A DNA stretch of 64,000 nt from Desulfofustis limnaeus (GCF_023169885.1 NZ_AP025516.1:1736001-1800000); one strand, 5' to 3'. Positions 27,684-36,229 are shown, counted from the first letter of the stretch. The notes: generated from the sequence alone by a model not told the origin. Translations and numbers: made by a program.

Positions 27684-27856
27684 ACCGTGAACGCGCTTTG
27701 AGGAACGGAGGTTTTATCGAAAAGGCCCGGCGGCGTATCGCCGGGGAATCCATGAGTGCTGTCTCGATACATGGTGACTCTTATGATACGCCAGAAGATT
27801 GGAAAGGTGAAGCGAATGACAAAAAAACCGACCGTAGGTGCTGACAATTTCTGGTT

Positions 27857-27891
27857 CCTGTGCGATGCTCCGGACGGAAGCACCGCACAGG
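27857..27891. other. Strong hairpin between lipoprotein and HEAT/PilZ genes
   Basis: CCTGTGCG (27857-27864) pairs with CGCACAGG (27884-27891). After one mismatch, TGCT pairs with AGCA around a 9-base loop. A second perfect stem, CCCGGCG/CGCCGGG, sits near 27725-27745. No T-run follows directly on either strand. The 265-base gap holds no supported gene; an 84-codon minus-strand frame through it looks random. Confidence 0.45.
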
Positions 27892-27948
27892 TCGGAGGTG
27901 TTGCTGGAACCGCATGAGACGCATACTGCTCGAGAGTCCCTGTTGATC

Positions 27949-28440
27949 CTAATTGCCGATAGGCTCACCGAACGGGTTGAGTTTTTTTGAGGCGGCCATA
28001 TCCACGGTCAGATAGAGTTCCAGATAGGTCTTTCCCAGTGCTCCGCCGAATCCTTCCGACAAAACGACCATGCAGGTCTTGTTCGGCTTGGTGAAGGCCA
28101 ACAGAATGTTGTCGTAGCTAGCCTCACCAACATGCTTCCACTGGTTGTTTTTCATGGATGCGATGATGAAATCCTTCAGCGAATGCAGTTCCACCCGCCC
28201 CGAATAATGGAGAATGCCACCACGAAACGAGTCGGTTTTGATGGACATGGTCTTTTTCAGATTCAATTCCATATCCGCCGGCAGTTCAATGTCATCGAAA
28301 TTACTGACGACACTGGGGATCGGGCCGATTTCTGTAGCAGGAGGAACGGCGGTTGATTGCGACGCGCAGCTTGAGAAGAAGACAAGAGCGGTTAAGCTGA
28401 GCAGAGCGACGAGCCTGGTCTTGATGGTCTGGTTAAACAT
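27949..28440 (-). CDS. Conserved-looking lipoprotein of unknown function
   Basis: This 163-residue protein begins with a lipoprotein signal (LVALLSLTALVFFSSC), so Cys25 is the likely lipidation site. The mature part has a globular alpha/beta pattern with ILHYSGRVELHSLKDFIIASMKNNQWKHVGEASYDNILLAFTKPNKTCMVVLSEG. I do not recognise a named family with certainty; similar short lipoproteins occur in Desulfobacterota (inference). It is the first gene of the minus-strand run towards the HEAT/PilZ gene, but 265 bases with strong hairpins separate them. Confidence 0.75.
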   Translation of the reverse strand: MFNQTIKTRLVALLSLTALVFFSSCASQSTAVPPATEIGPIPSVVSNFDDIELPADMELNLKKTMSIKTDSFRGGILHYSGRVELHSLKDFIIASMKNNQWKHVGEASYDNILLAFTKPNKTCMVVLSEGFGGALGKTYLELYLTVDMAASKKLNPFGEPIGN

Positions 28441-28637
28441 GATGTTCCTCCATTTTCCTTGCCGGTATGGTTGATGATGTGTTCTAGTTGCCGGTGATCC
28501 GAACCGCCACCATGATCAACGGTGACGACTTGATCACACCAATTTGTGATACTATTTTGATTTGTCTCGGTTTACTGCTGTTGGAAGTGTAATCTATTCA
28601 TCGGAGAACTACAATAATTGTTGGCGACCGCTTCACG
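28441..28637. promoter_or_regulatory. Upstream region of the lipoprotein gene with two inverted repeats
   Basis: No gene is seen here. GATCAA (28514-28519) and TTGATC (28530-28535) form one inverted repeat. ATCACA (28533-28538) and TGTGAT (28545-28550) form another, 18 bases long. Either could be an operator for the divergent-facing lipoprotein gene. The second resembles a CRP/FNR-type half-site pair in the reversed order, so no regulator is assigned. Confidence 0.3.
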
Positions 28638-28885
28638 GTTCAACCCGGAACGAAGCCGAATACGGGTTAAACCTGGCGAGCAACAGCACGAGGGAGCCTT
28701 TGAGACGCAGGCGTACGCCTGTGCAACCGGGGAAACGAAAGGTGGCGATGGATAACGGTTCGCCAACGCCGGTCTGGCAGCCGTGGCGTGACGGCGATGG
28801 TGACGAAGCGCAGCGTTTGGAAGCGATGCCGTGTGCCGGGTTCTTTGCCGGTAACTCAAGAAAGGATGCTCAATCCGGATGAACC
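28638..28885 (+). repeat. MITE-like element copy B, about 248 bp
   Basis: The right terminus is CCGGATGAACC at 28875-28885, matching copy F exactly. The left terminus is a degenerate GGTTCAACCCGG at 28638-28649. Shared internal blocks are TGCAACCGGGGAA, GGCAGCCGTGGCGTGACGG, CAGCGTTTGGAAGCGATGCC and TTTGCCGGTAACTC. Near the left end an extra stem (about 28638-28676) pairs GGTTCAACCCG with CGGGTTAAACC. The element has no coding capacity. Confidence 0.78.
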
Positions 28886-28963
28886 ACATGTCAGCCTTAA
28901 AATATCAAATAACTGCCTGCGGTACATGCACCTTTATCAGGCCGCTTATAAGAAGATGAACCG

Positions 28964-29194
28964 ATGGTGCTCGAAACCTCTCCTCCTTGCCATGTAGTCG
29001 CTGTAGCGCATTACCCGATCCGGCTTAGCCAATTTTTAAAACTCGCTGATATCGTGGCGGATGGAGCAGCCGCAAAGGAACTGATCCGTCAACAACGGGT
29101 TTCGGTCAACTCCGCCGTCGAGCTCCGTCGTGGGCGGCAGCTGCAGAAAAATGACCGGGTGATAGTGGATGGCACCTGGTATACGTGCGGATAG
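28964..29194 (+). CDS. S4-domain RNA-binding protein (YbcJ/RlbA-like)
   Basis: This 76-residue protein is almost entirely an S4 domain: IRLSQFLKLADIVADGAAAKELIRQQRVSVNSAVELRRGRQLQKNDRVIVDG. The length and the LxxFLKxxxxxxxGxxAKxxIxxGxVxVNG-like pattern fit YbcJ-type small S4 proteins, thought to bind structured RNA. The ATG at 28964 has no strong ribosome-binding site. It lies 8 bases before rarA and is likely co-expressed with it. The immediately upstream DNA is repeat copy B. Confidence 0.82.
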   Translation: MVLETSPPCHVVAVAHYPIRLSQFLKLADIVADGAAAKELIRQQRVSVNSAVELRRGRQLQKNDRVIVDGTWYTCG

Positions 29195-29202
29195 TCGAGC
29201 CC

Positions 29203-30534
29203 ATGGCAGATTCATCCCCCCTTTTTGCAAAGGTTCCGCTGGCCGAACGCATGCGGCCAAGGACTCTCGATGAATTCTTCGGGCAAGAGCACCTTCTCGG
29301 CCCGGGAAAAGTCCTCCAGCGACTCATCGGCGCCGGGTCGATACCATCACTGATCCTCTGGGGCCCGCCCGGCTCGGGCAAGACCACCCTGGCCAAAATA
29401 ATCGCCCGCACCGTCGGTGGCCATTTCGTTTATTTTTCTGCCGTATTGTCAGGTGTCAAAGAGATCCGCGCCATTGTCGGCGAAGCCGAAGCACGACTGC
29501 AATCCGAATCGATAAAAACGATCCTGTTCGTCGACGAGATCCATCGATTCAATAAATCGCAGCAGGACGCCTTCCTGCCGCATGTGGAAAACGGATTGCT
29601 GACGCTCATTGGTGCCACCACCGAAAACCCCTCCTTCCAGGTGATCGCCCCTCTTCTCTCCCGTTGTCGGGTTCTGGTTCTCGAGTCTCTCACCCATGCA
29701 GATCTGGAGAAGATTTTCAGTCGTGCCCTGCACGATGAGGAACACGGCCTCGGCCGATATCGTCTGGAGATCGGTGCTGCGGCGATGGAGCTGCTGACGG
29801 CCTGTGCCAACGGTGATGCCCGTCGCGGCCTGACGATCCTCGAGGTGGCGGCCGCCATTGTCGTTCAGAAAGGGGGATCGGCTGATGCACCGCTTTGCCT
29901 CGCCCCTGAAGACATTGCTGAAGCTGCCCAGCAGAAGACCCTGCGCTATGACAAAGACGGGGAAGAGCATTACAACCTCATTTCCGCCCTGCACAAGAGT
30001 CTGCGCGACTCTGATCCGGATGGCGCCATCTATTGGTTCTACCGGATGGTGGAAGCGGGAGAAGACCCCCTCTATATCTCTCGGCGATTGGTTCGCTTCG
30101 CCTCCGAGGATGTCGGTCTCGCCGATCCACACGGACTGGTGCAGGCCAATGCCAGCCGTTTTGCCTATCAAGCCCTCGGTTCTCCGGAGGGGGTGCTGGC
30201 ATTGGCCCAAACGGTTGTCTATCTGGCCACCGCGCCAAAGAGCAACAGCGTCTACAAAGCTGCCAACGAGGTGAAGGCGGTGATAGCCAAGACCGGAACC
30301 CTGCCGGTGCCCATGCATTTGCGCAATGCCCCGACCTCGCTGATGAAGAATCTCGGATACGGGAAAGGGTATCAGTATGCGCATGAGCACGAATATGGAC
30401 TCATCGATCAACATCACTTGCCCCCCGAACTCAGCGACGCCCAGTTTTATCAACCGACCAATCGCGGGTATGAAGCAATGGTCAGGGATCGTCTGGAAAA
30501 ATGGCGGGCCATCCTCAAGGCGAGAAAAAAATGA
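29203..30534 (+). CDS. rarA: Replication-associated recombination protein RarA/MgsA
   Basis: The product has 443 residues from ATG 29203 (a GTG at 29185 would overlap the S4 gene). It is an AAA+ clamp-loader-like ATPase with Walker A GPPGSGKTT at 54-62, Walker B ILFVDEIHRFN, sensor 1 IGATTENPSF, and the C-terminal RarA tetramerisation region (YWFYRMVEAGEDPLYISRRLVRFASEDVGLADP). RarA acts at stalled or gapped replication forks. Its TGA overlaps the ATG of the following UshA-like gene (ATGA), so the two are translationally coupled. Confidence 0.95.
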   Translation: MADSSPLFAKVPLAERMRPRTLDEFFGQEHLLGPGKVLQRLIGAGSIPSLILWGPPGSGKTTLAKIIARTVGGHFVYFSAVLSGVKEIRAIVGEAEARLQSESIKTILFVDEIHRFNKSQQDAFLPHVENGLLTLIGATTENPSFQVIAPLLSRCRVLVLESLTHADLEKIFSRALHDEEHGLGRYRLEIGAAAMELLTACANGDARRGLTILEVAAAIVVQKGGSADAPLCLAPEDIAEAAQQKTLRYDKDGEEHYNLISALHKSLRDSDPDGAIYWFYRMVEAGEDPLYISRRLVRFASEDVGLADPHGLVQANASRFAYQALGSPEGVLALAQTVVYLATAPKSNSVYKAANEVKAVIAKTGTLPVPMHLRNAPTSLMKNLGYGKGYQYAHEHEYGLIDQHHLPPELSDAQFYQPTNRGYEAMVRDRLEKWRAILKARKK

Positions 30535-31673
30535 AACAACGATTTTTTCGTATGCTTGCGGCTGTCTGTCTGGTCAGCGGCCTGCTCTTCACTCCGCTCT
30601 GGTCGCCGTGCCACGCCGCCGGCGAGCGGTTTGCGGTCTTTTTTTCCGCCAATGGATTCGGCGAGCTGCAACCATGCGGTGGCTGAGGGGATAATCGACT
30701 GGGAGGTCTTCCCAGAAGATCAGGAAAGATCAAGCACATAGCCCAGGAACAAAATCTCAGTTACCTGCTGGTGGACGCAGGTAATCTCCTGTTCGGCACG
30801 AGCCGTTCCGGCCAGCTGGCCGACCAGCAGGAGAAAAGCGAGCTCATCGCCCAGGTGTATGGACAGATGGGCTATGACGCGGTTGCGGTTGGCCCCTATG
30901 ATCTTCTGGCCGGTATTGATGTTATACGCAAGACCGCTGAAAGGGGGGTACCCTGGGTGTCGGCCAACGTGAAAGACGAACAGGGTCGGCTGGTGTGTGA
31001 ACCGTACCGCCTGGTGCAGGTGGGGGCGCTGCGCATCGCCGTCATCGGTATGACCGGTTCAGCCACCGAGCCGGACAAGACCTACACGGTTGATGACGAT
31101 CTCCAACCGCTGAGGCCGATCATCTCTTCACTTGCCGGCGAGAACGACCTGATTCTATTGTTGAGCAGCCTGAGCAACGAGCAGAACAGAGAAGTGGCCC
31201 GGTTGTTTCCCGATGTGGCGATCATCATCCAGGCCGATCCCCAGCAGGAGGCCTTGCCGGCTCAGGTGCACGATCGCTCCCTGGTGGTGCAGCCGAATAA
31301 TCGTGGCCGGTATCTCGGATTTCTCCGCGTGGACTGGACCGGCGCCCCGTGGGGTATAGCGCCTGAGGCTGAGCGGGTTCGCCTGCAGGAACGAATTGCT
31401 TCCCTCACCCATCAGTTGCACCGCATCAGCAGACAGAATGATCGGAGCCATCAACCGGTGCTGGAGCAGAAGAGACAACAGGTGGAGCGACTGCGGGTAG
31501 AGGCCCGGGAAGCCCTGGCCCACCTCGAGCAACAGACGACAAAGGACACCATCCCGCTGCCAAGCGAGTATCAGTCTTTCTTCCTGCCGCTTGATGCCTC
31601 CACTCCGGAAGATCCGTCTATCCGAGATCTGCTTGATACGGCTGACCAGCTGGGCGTGTCATCCTCACCATAA
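30531..31673 (+). CDS. UshA-like candidate selenoprotein (in-frame TGA, Sec52)
   Basis: One reading frame runs from ATG 30531 to TAA at 31671-31673, interrupted only by TGA at 30684-30686. Read as selenocysteine, it gives 380 residues: a signal peptide (about 1-30), GFGELQPCGG-Sec-GDNRLGGLPRRSGKI with a Cys49-x-x-Sec52 pair, then a metallophosphoesterase/5'-nucleotidase-like body (LVDAGNLLF, YDAVAVGPYDLLAG) and a C-terminal coiled coil (about 280-345). The conserved-looking text on both sides of TGA and the hairpin at 30699-30715 argue against a pseudogene. Classic metal-binding motifs are reduced, so phosphatase activity is doubtful. The likely location is periplasmic. Confidence 0.82.
30687..30721 (+). 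promoter_or_regulatory. Candidate bacterial SECIS element (UshA-like gene)
   Basis: Starting 12 bases after the TGA, CTGGGA (30699-30704) pairs perfectly with TCCCAG (30710-30715). The apical sequence is AGGTCT, the same as the apical AGGUCU known from the E. coli fdhF SECIS. The loop G lies 19 bases from the TGA, inside the range usual for bacterial SECIS elements. Confidence 0.75.
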
Positions 31674-31675
31674 CA

Positions 31676-31713
31676 AAAGCCCGAGCCCCCGTTACCGGGA
31701 GTTCGGGCTTTGT
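31676..31713. terminator. Bidirectional terminator between UshA-like gene and ppaC
   Basis: AAAGCCCGA (from 31677) pairs with TTCGGGCTTT (ending about 31712), with an inner CCCG/CGGG stem. A-rich and T-rich flanks on the two sides suit termination of both convergent genes. Confidence 0.8.
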
Positions 31714-31751
31714 CCTACCGTTGGTGATAGTAAGTTCGGCGTGGTCGACTG

Positions 31752-32681
31752 TTAGCAGCCGAAAGCCTTCTGCAGATTCGGGATAGTCTGCTTTTTCCGG
31801 CTCATCATGCCGTCGATCCACATGGAGTTGTTCTGCAGCGTGCCGCCGAAGGCCTTCTCGATCAGGGCCGGGTCATCGGACAGGACAACCAGGTCAGTTC
31901 CTTCCTTGACCACGTCGGTGAGCATCAACAGAACGCTGTGACGCCCCTCTTCTTTCACGGCCTGCATGGCCTTGAGGAGATCGGCACGGACATCGGCAAC
32001 CTGGTCAATGGTGGCAAGTTCGAGCTGACCGACGCCGACTTTGCTTCCTTTCATGTCGAAGTCTTTGAAATCACGGAACAACAGATCTCTGGGAGGAACA
32101 CCGGCAACGGCCGATTTTGCTTTCAGCATATCCATGAACAGTGCGTCGGTATCGCTGACCCCGGCTACGCCCTTCAACTCTGCTACCGCTGCTTTATCGT
32201 CGGCGGTACAGGTGGGGGATTTGAAGTTGACCGTATCGCTGAGGATGGCTGCCAGCATACCACCGGCGACATTTTTGGGAATGGCGACACCGGCATCCTT
32301 GAACATCTTGTTCAGCACGGTGCCGGTACAACCAACCGGCTCGGCCCGGAACAGGATCGGGTTGTTGGTAGTGACGTCACCGATTTTGTGGTGATCAACG
32401 ATGGCAACAACTTCCGCCTGAGCGAGATTGGCGGGGCCCTGCGCGAGATCACTGAAATCGACCAAGGCAAGCTGCTTTCCGGCTGCATCGGAGATCTGTT
32501 CCGGCATGGACAGACCGAAGCGTTCAACAACCAGTTTCGACTCCGGGTTCAGGCCGTCCGGGCTGCACTGCATGCACGCCTTGGCGTCTTTTCCCTGGGC
32601 CTTCAGCAGAGCGGCATAGGCGATGGCTGAAGTAACGGAGTCGGTGTCGGGACTGGAATGGCCTACTACACAAATGGTCAT
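31752..32681 (-). CDS. ppaC: Manganese-dependent inorganic pyrophosphatase (DHH family II)
   Basis: This 309-residue family II pyrophosphatase has the N-terminal metal motif VVGHSSPDTDS (His8, Asp12, Asp14), LVDFSD, the DHH motif in AIVDHHKIGD, and the C-terminal DHHA2 domain ending in the SRKKQ substrate-binding sequence (MMSRKKQTIPNL). It hydrolyses pyrophosphate in the cytoplasm and needs Mn2+ or Co2+. No CBS insertion is present. It stands alone, converging on the UshA-like gene across a shared terminator. Confidence 0.95.
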   Translation of the reverse strand: MTICVVGHSSPDTDSVTSAIAYAALLKAQGKDAKACMQCSPDGLNPESKLVVERFGLSMPEQISDAAGKQLALVDFSDLAQGPANLAQAEVVAIVDHHKIGDVTTNNPILFRAEPVGCTGTVLNKMFKDAGVAIPKNVAGGMLAAILSDTVNFKSPTCTADDKAAVAELKGVAGVSDTDALFMDMLKAKSAVAGVPPRDLLFRDFKDFDMKGSKVGVGQLELATIDQVADVRADLLKAMQAVKEEGRHSVLLMLTDVVKEGTDLVVLSDDPALIEKAFGGTLQNNSMWIDGMMSRKKQTIPNLQKAFGC

Positions 32682-32905
32682 GTTTTCCTCCTGGAATAAA
32701 ATGGTTACCTATTTTCACATACCCTGAACTCTGTCACGGATCATGACATACGATGTTTTGATAGTCGCTTAAAATAGTGTTTTCACACTGTTCAGTCAAG
32801 CAAAAAGGGGGGACGATCAGCGCTGCGTCATGGGCGTCCCTCCCCTTGCGACAACCGGATAAGAGAGTGATTCTCAATGACATTCATGAACCGACAGGCA
32901 CGTCA
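32682..32905. other. Non-coding stretch upstream of ppaC
   Basis: This is the ppaC leader side. AAATAGTGTTTTCACAC near 32770-32790 is AT-rich and may hold the ppaC promoter. No gene, clear operator or RNA element is recognised. Confidence 0.3.
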
Positions 32906-33021
32906 ATTCATTCGTGACTTATAGACGTCGAAACGCTATAGTAAAACAGCGTTTGGATGCGATATCCGGCTCCGGGTCCTTTGCCGGTAATTCAAAAAAA
33001 ATCGATCAACCCGGACGAGCC
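32906..33021 (+). repeat. MITE-like element copy C, about 116 bp degenerate short form
   Basis: The right half is well preserved: AGCGTTTGGATGCGATATCC, then GGGTCCTTTGCCGGTAATTC and the end GATCAACCCGGACGAGCC, a mutated form of GCTCAATCCGGATGAACC. The left end, ATTCATTCGTGACTTATAGA, resembles the left ends of copies D and E. The internal middle part is missing. Confidence 0.6.
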
Positions 33022-33060
33022 TGCTGGTGTCTCCGGGGCCATCATCTCACCCTGTTCCCC

Positions 33061-34107
33061 ATGACCGACCAGAAACAGACCCCGCCCCCCACAACAAGAC
33101 GCACGAGAGCCTCGCGCCGAACTGCCTTTCTTGTATTCCTGCTTCTTGTCGCCGTCGGCGCCGGTGCGGTTTCATATTATCTGTTTCTCGACCGGCAACC
33201 GATCGCGGACCAGGCGACCGTCGGCCGTGACGAAGTGTCTCCCTCAGAACCGCTCACACCGCCGCTCCCCCAAGAATCGGCAGAGTCAACAAAACCGGGT
33301 CAAGGGATTGGTGCAGACCGGCAGAGCACGGTAGACGCCACCGGCACCGGAGATGAGCAAGCCCAGACGGGCGAGGCAAAATCTGACGATCAGATCGCAT
33401 CTCTTGCTTTGCCGACCATTGTGCCGACCCAGCCGACGCCGGTGACGATCGAGTCGGCGGACGGTGGGCCCGGTAAGCCGCAACAGGTCTGTCAACGCCT
33501 GTCCTCCACGGTGGCGGAATTTTATTCCACGCTTGATGCAAGACCATACATCAAGGACTTTCAATTGGGCGAAACAAGCAGCGCCTATTTCTCCCGGCTG
33601 ATTCAAAAGCTGGTGGACAATCCCCCGGTGGTCACCGGAGAAACCGACGACCTGTTCACCATTTTGCAGAATACTGCCCATTTCTTCCGCGTGCTGGGCA
33701 AGGACAACATCTTTATCCTCAAAGGCATTCTCGATCGCGAGAAAGATACGTTCGAACGGGTGCTGGCCGATTTCTACGAATTGACCGATTATCCCGGCTG
33801 TCTCAAGGATCGATTCGATCTGGCCATAGGAACGGAAGCGCTGTATCAGTATGCCGGTTTCTTCCTCAACACCATGGGCGGACGGCTCTATCTCTTCCGG
33901 CGTGATTCCATGTCGCGCATGGTGGTCAACTACTATGCCATACTGACCATCGATGAAGCCAATCGGGCCGGCAGAAACACCTACGGAATCGATCTGGCTC
34001 CGGCGATCGTGAGCCTGATAGACGAGATTGAATCGAGCAGCATCCACCTGAAGATGCGGGATCACTATCTGGACACCCTGTATGACTTGCAGGTCAAATA
34101 CCAGTAG
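33061..34107 (+). CDS. Inner-membrane-anchored protein of unknown function
   Basis: The product has 348 residues from ATG 33061. Upstream in-frame codons lie in repeat copy C and were rejected. A basic N-terminus (TTRRTRASRRTAF) precedes one transmembrane helix (about 22-45, FLVFLLLVAVGAGAVSYYLFL). A low-complexity Pro/Thr/Glu/Gln linker (about 50-135) follows, then a helical domain (about 140-348) with CQRLSSTVAEFYSTLDARPYIKDF and YPGCLKDRFDLAIGTEALYQYAGFFLNTMGGRLYLFRRDS. The globular domain presumably faces the periplasm. I recognise no family. It heads a same-strand run with the HExxH protein and M18 aminopeptidase genes. Confidence 0.75.
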   Translation: MTDQKQTPPPTTRRTRASRRTAFLVFLLLVAVGAGAVSYYLFLDRQPIADQATVGRDEVSPSEPLTPPLPQESAESTKPGQGIGADRQSTVDATGTGDEQAQTGEAKSDDQIASLALPTIVPTQPTPVTIESADGGPGKPQQVCQRLSSTVAEFYSTLDARPYIKDFQLGETSSAYFSRLIQKLVDNPPVVTGETDDLFTILQNTAHFFRVLGKDNIFILKGILDREKDTFERVLADFYELTDYPGCLKDRFDLAIGTEALYQYAGFFLNTMGGRLYLFRRDSMSRMVVNYYAILTIDEANRAGRNTYGIDLAPAIVSLIDEIESSSIHLKMRDHYLDTLYDLQVKYQ

Positions 34108-34160
34108 GCAGCGATGGACGTGAGCCTCTTCGCGGTGGCGATAGCCAAAAGAGCCTGCCG

Positions 34161-34871
34161 ATGACGAGGATTTCCCCTGCCCCGACCATCTCCCCGCCGG
34201 ACCGGAGTGGCCGCCAACTCCCCCAGCCGACCGTCGACCCGGCCGGGATCCGCCTGAATAAGACAGGTGCCGCTTCTCCGTATCCGGATCGCGTTTCCCT
34301 GTCTCGATCAAAACCGGAGGCAGGTACTGCTGCCGGGGCCAGCGACTCAACGTCGCATCCTGCGGGCCGACCAACCACCGACGTTGAGACCCTGAGCCAG
34401 TATCAACAACTCTTGCAGCTACAAAGCAGAGATCAGGAAGTCCGGGCCCACGAGCAGGCCCACCTGGCAGTCGCCGGTCCCTATGCCCGTGGCGCCGCCG
34501 CCTATGTCTATCAGCGCGGGTCCGATGGGAGGCTCTATGCGGTCGGTGGCGAGGTGGCCATCGACGTCGGCAAGGAACGAACGCCCGAGGCAACAATACG
34601 GAAAATGCAAACGGTTCGCCGGGCCGCACTTGCCCCGCTCAACCCTTCTGCGGCAGACCGGCAGATTGCCGCCCGAGCCTCACTGCTGCTGGCCCAGGCG
34701 CAGCAAGAACTGCAGATGGCAGGATACCGGGAACAACAAGGGGAAAAACAAGATGAGGCAACCGGATCCGAGGCAGCGCCCGATGACTCCGCCGCTGCCG
34801 CCATCGAGCGTAATCGAGGCCTGCGCTCCATTAAAGCCTACCAGCAGACCTCTGCCCTCTCTGATCGTTAG
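34161..34871 (+). CDS. Putative SprA-related/CJM1_0395-type metalloprotease
   Basis: This 236-residue protein has a disordered N-terminus (1-75, Pro/Ser/Arg-rich) and a core with EVRAHEQAHLAVAGPYARGAAAYVYQRGSDGRLYAVGGEVAID. HEQAH is an HExxH zinc motif; this block is typical of the putative metalloprotease CJM1_0395 (SprA-related) family. A Glu-rich tail follows. The activity of the family is not established. There is no signal peptide. The stop is 12 bases before the M18 start, so co-expression is likely. Confidence 0.8.
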   Translation: MTRISPAPTISPPDRSGRQLPQPTVDPAGIRLNKTGAASPYPDRVSLSRSKPEAGTAAGASDSTSHPAGRPTTDVETLSQYQQLLQLQSRDQEVRAHEQAHLAVAGPYARGAAAYVYQRGSDGRLYAVGGEVAIDVGKERTPEATIRKMQTVRRAALAPLNPSAADRQIAARASLLLAQAQQELQMAGYREQQGEKQDEATGSEAAPDDSAAAAIERNRGLRSIKAYQQTSALSDR

Positions 34872-34883
34872 GTGGAGCATCCC

Positions 34884-36200
34884 ATGGGAAGTGGTGACAA
34901 CCTGATTTCATCCCTATTCTCATTTCTGTCGGAAAGTCCGACCGCCTATCATGCGGCAGCCTCGATCCGCCGGAGGCTTCTGGCGGCAGGTTTCATCGAG
35001 GTGGCGGAAGATGCTCCGAACCGGGCTTTCCAGACGGCACGTTGGTTTGTCGTGAGAAACGGCGCGGTTGCCGCTTTTGCCCGCGGCGAAGCGGGGCCAA
35101 GCAACCAAGGCCTGCGCATTGTCGGTGCCCATACCGACAGTCCTTCTTTGAAGATTAAACCGAACCTGAGACAAGATCGCCCACCGTATCTGGTGGCCGG
35201 GGTCGAAGCGTACGGCGGCGCCCTGTTTCGCTCCTGGTTCGATCGGGAGCTGTCTGTCGCCGGGCGGGTTTGCTGCCGAACCGAGAACGGAGATATCGAT
35301 CACCTGCTGGTGGATTTTGAGGTCCCGCTCGTCTTCATCCCGAGCCTGGCGATTCATCTGGATCGGAAGGTCAACGAAGGGCAACCGATCAACGTGCAGA
35401 CGGACCTCAACCCGATCATCGGGATGAACCTCGATACGGATGCTTCGGACCTAACCGCCCTGCTCCAGCGACATCTGGAAAAACAATACCCGACACACAA
35501 AGCAGGCCGAGTCCTCTCCTTCGAGCTCTTCTGCTACGACCCGAGCAGACCGCGTCTGACTGGCCTTGACCAGTGCTTCATCACCGGACCGCGTCTCGAC
35601 AACCTGCTCAGTTGCCATGTGGCCGTTGAGGCGCTCTGCACCAGCCGAGGGACCGCCAACTGCCTGCTCTTATGTTTGAACCATGAAGAAATCGGTTCAC
35701 TGAGCAGCAGCGGAGCGGCCGGGTCGTTCGCTACCCAGGTGCTTGCGCGCCTGCTTCCTGACAGAGAAGAACGGGCGGCGTGCCTGTATAAATCCTTTCT
35801 GCTCTCTTTAGATAATAGTCACGCCACTCACCCCAACTATCGCGACAAGTCAGACGAGGCTCACCCGGTGCTGCTCAACCATGGCCCGGTGATAAAAATT
35901 AACGCCGCTCAGCGCTACAGCACCACTGCCGGCTCTGCCGCGCTGTTCAAGATCATCGCCGATGAAGTGGGCGTGCACCCGCAGGAATTTGTCATGCGCA
36001 GCGATATGGCCTGTGGTACCACCATAGGTCCCATGGCCTCGGCCGCCCTCGGCGTTGAAGCGGTCGATGTGGGTGTTCCCACCTGGGGAATGCATGCCAT
36101 TCGAGAAATGACCGGTTCGACGGACCCGGAGCTTCTGTTGCGGGTGGTCACGCATTTCTGCAATCGCTCCACCCTGCCGAAAAACCGCCACCACTGGTAG
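34884..36200 (+). CDS. M18 family aminopeptidase
   Basis: The product has 438 residues from ATG 34884, chosen because GGAG lies 6 bases upstream; a GTG at 34872 is in frame. M18 marks are GAHTDSPSLKIKPN (metal His and Asp), EAYGGALFRSWFDRELSVAGRV, NHEEIGSLSSSGAAGS (catalytic Glu pair) and the C-terminal GMHAIREM. The protein is a dodecameric zinc peptidase that releases N-terminal, often acidic, residues in the cytoplasm. Its stop lies within the stem of a rho-independent terminator. Confidence 0.94.
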   Translation: MGSGDNLISSLFSFLSESPTAYHAAASIRRRLLAAGFIEVAEDAPNRAFQTARWFVVRNGAVAAFARGEAGPSNQGLRIVGAHTDSPSLKIKPNLRQDRPPYLVAGVEAYGGALFRSWFDRELSVAGRVCCRTENGDIDHLLVDFEVPLVFIPSLAIHLDRKVNEGQPINVQTDLNPIIGMNLDTDASDLTALLQRHLEKQYPTHKAGRVLSFELFCYDPSRPRLTGLDQCFITGPRLDNLLSCHVAVEALCTSRGTANCLLLCLNHEEIGSLSSSGAAGSFATQVLARLLPDREERAACLYKSFLLSLDNSHATHPNYRDKSDEAHPVLLNHGPVIKINAAQRYSTTAGSAALFKIIADEVGVHPQEFVMRSDMACGTTIGPMASAALGVEAVDVGVPTWGMHAIREMTGSTDPELLLRVVTHFCNRSTLPKNRHHW

Positions 36201-36229
36201 CCGGCTGCTGGGGTGGTGGAGGCGTTTTT
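36186..36229 (+). terminator. Rho-independent terminator of the M18 gene
   Basis: CGCC-A-CCAC (36186-36194) pairs with GTGG-A-GGCG (to 36224), followed by five T residues. The stem includes the M18 stop codon. The T-run overlaps the end of the convergent calcium-loop gene. Confidence 0.75.

Noticed and set aside
27714-27968. Minus-strand 84-codon frame with several Cys
   Set aside because: Most of it is the translated hairpin; it overlaps the lipoprotein end and has no recognisable domain or ribosome-binding site.
28562-28889. Open frames on both strands inside repeat copy B
   Set aside because: The sequence is a member of a non-coding repeat family, and the frames are not kept in the other copies.
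30684-30686. Reading the UshA-like gene as a pseudogene or two genes split by a stop
   Set aside because: The frame continues without frameshift, the only stop is TGA, a Cys-x-x-Sec pair and a good SECIS-like hairpin are present, and two neighbouring genes show the same pattern.
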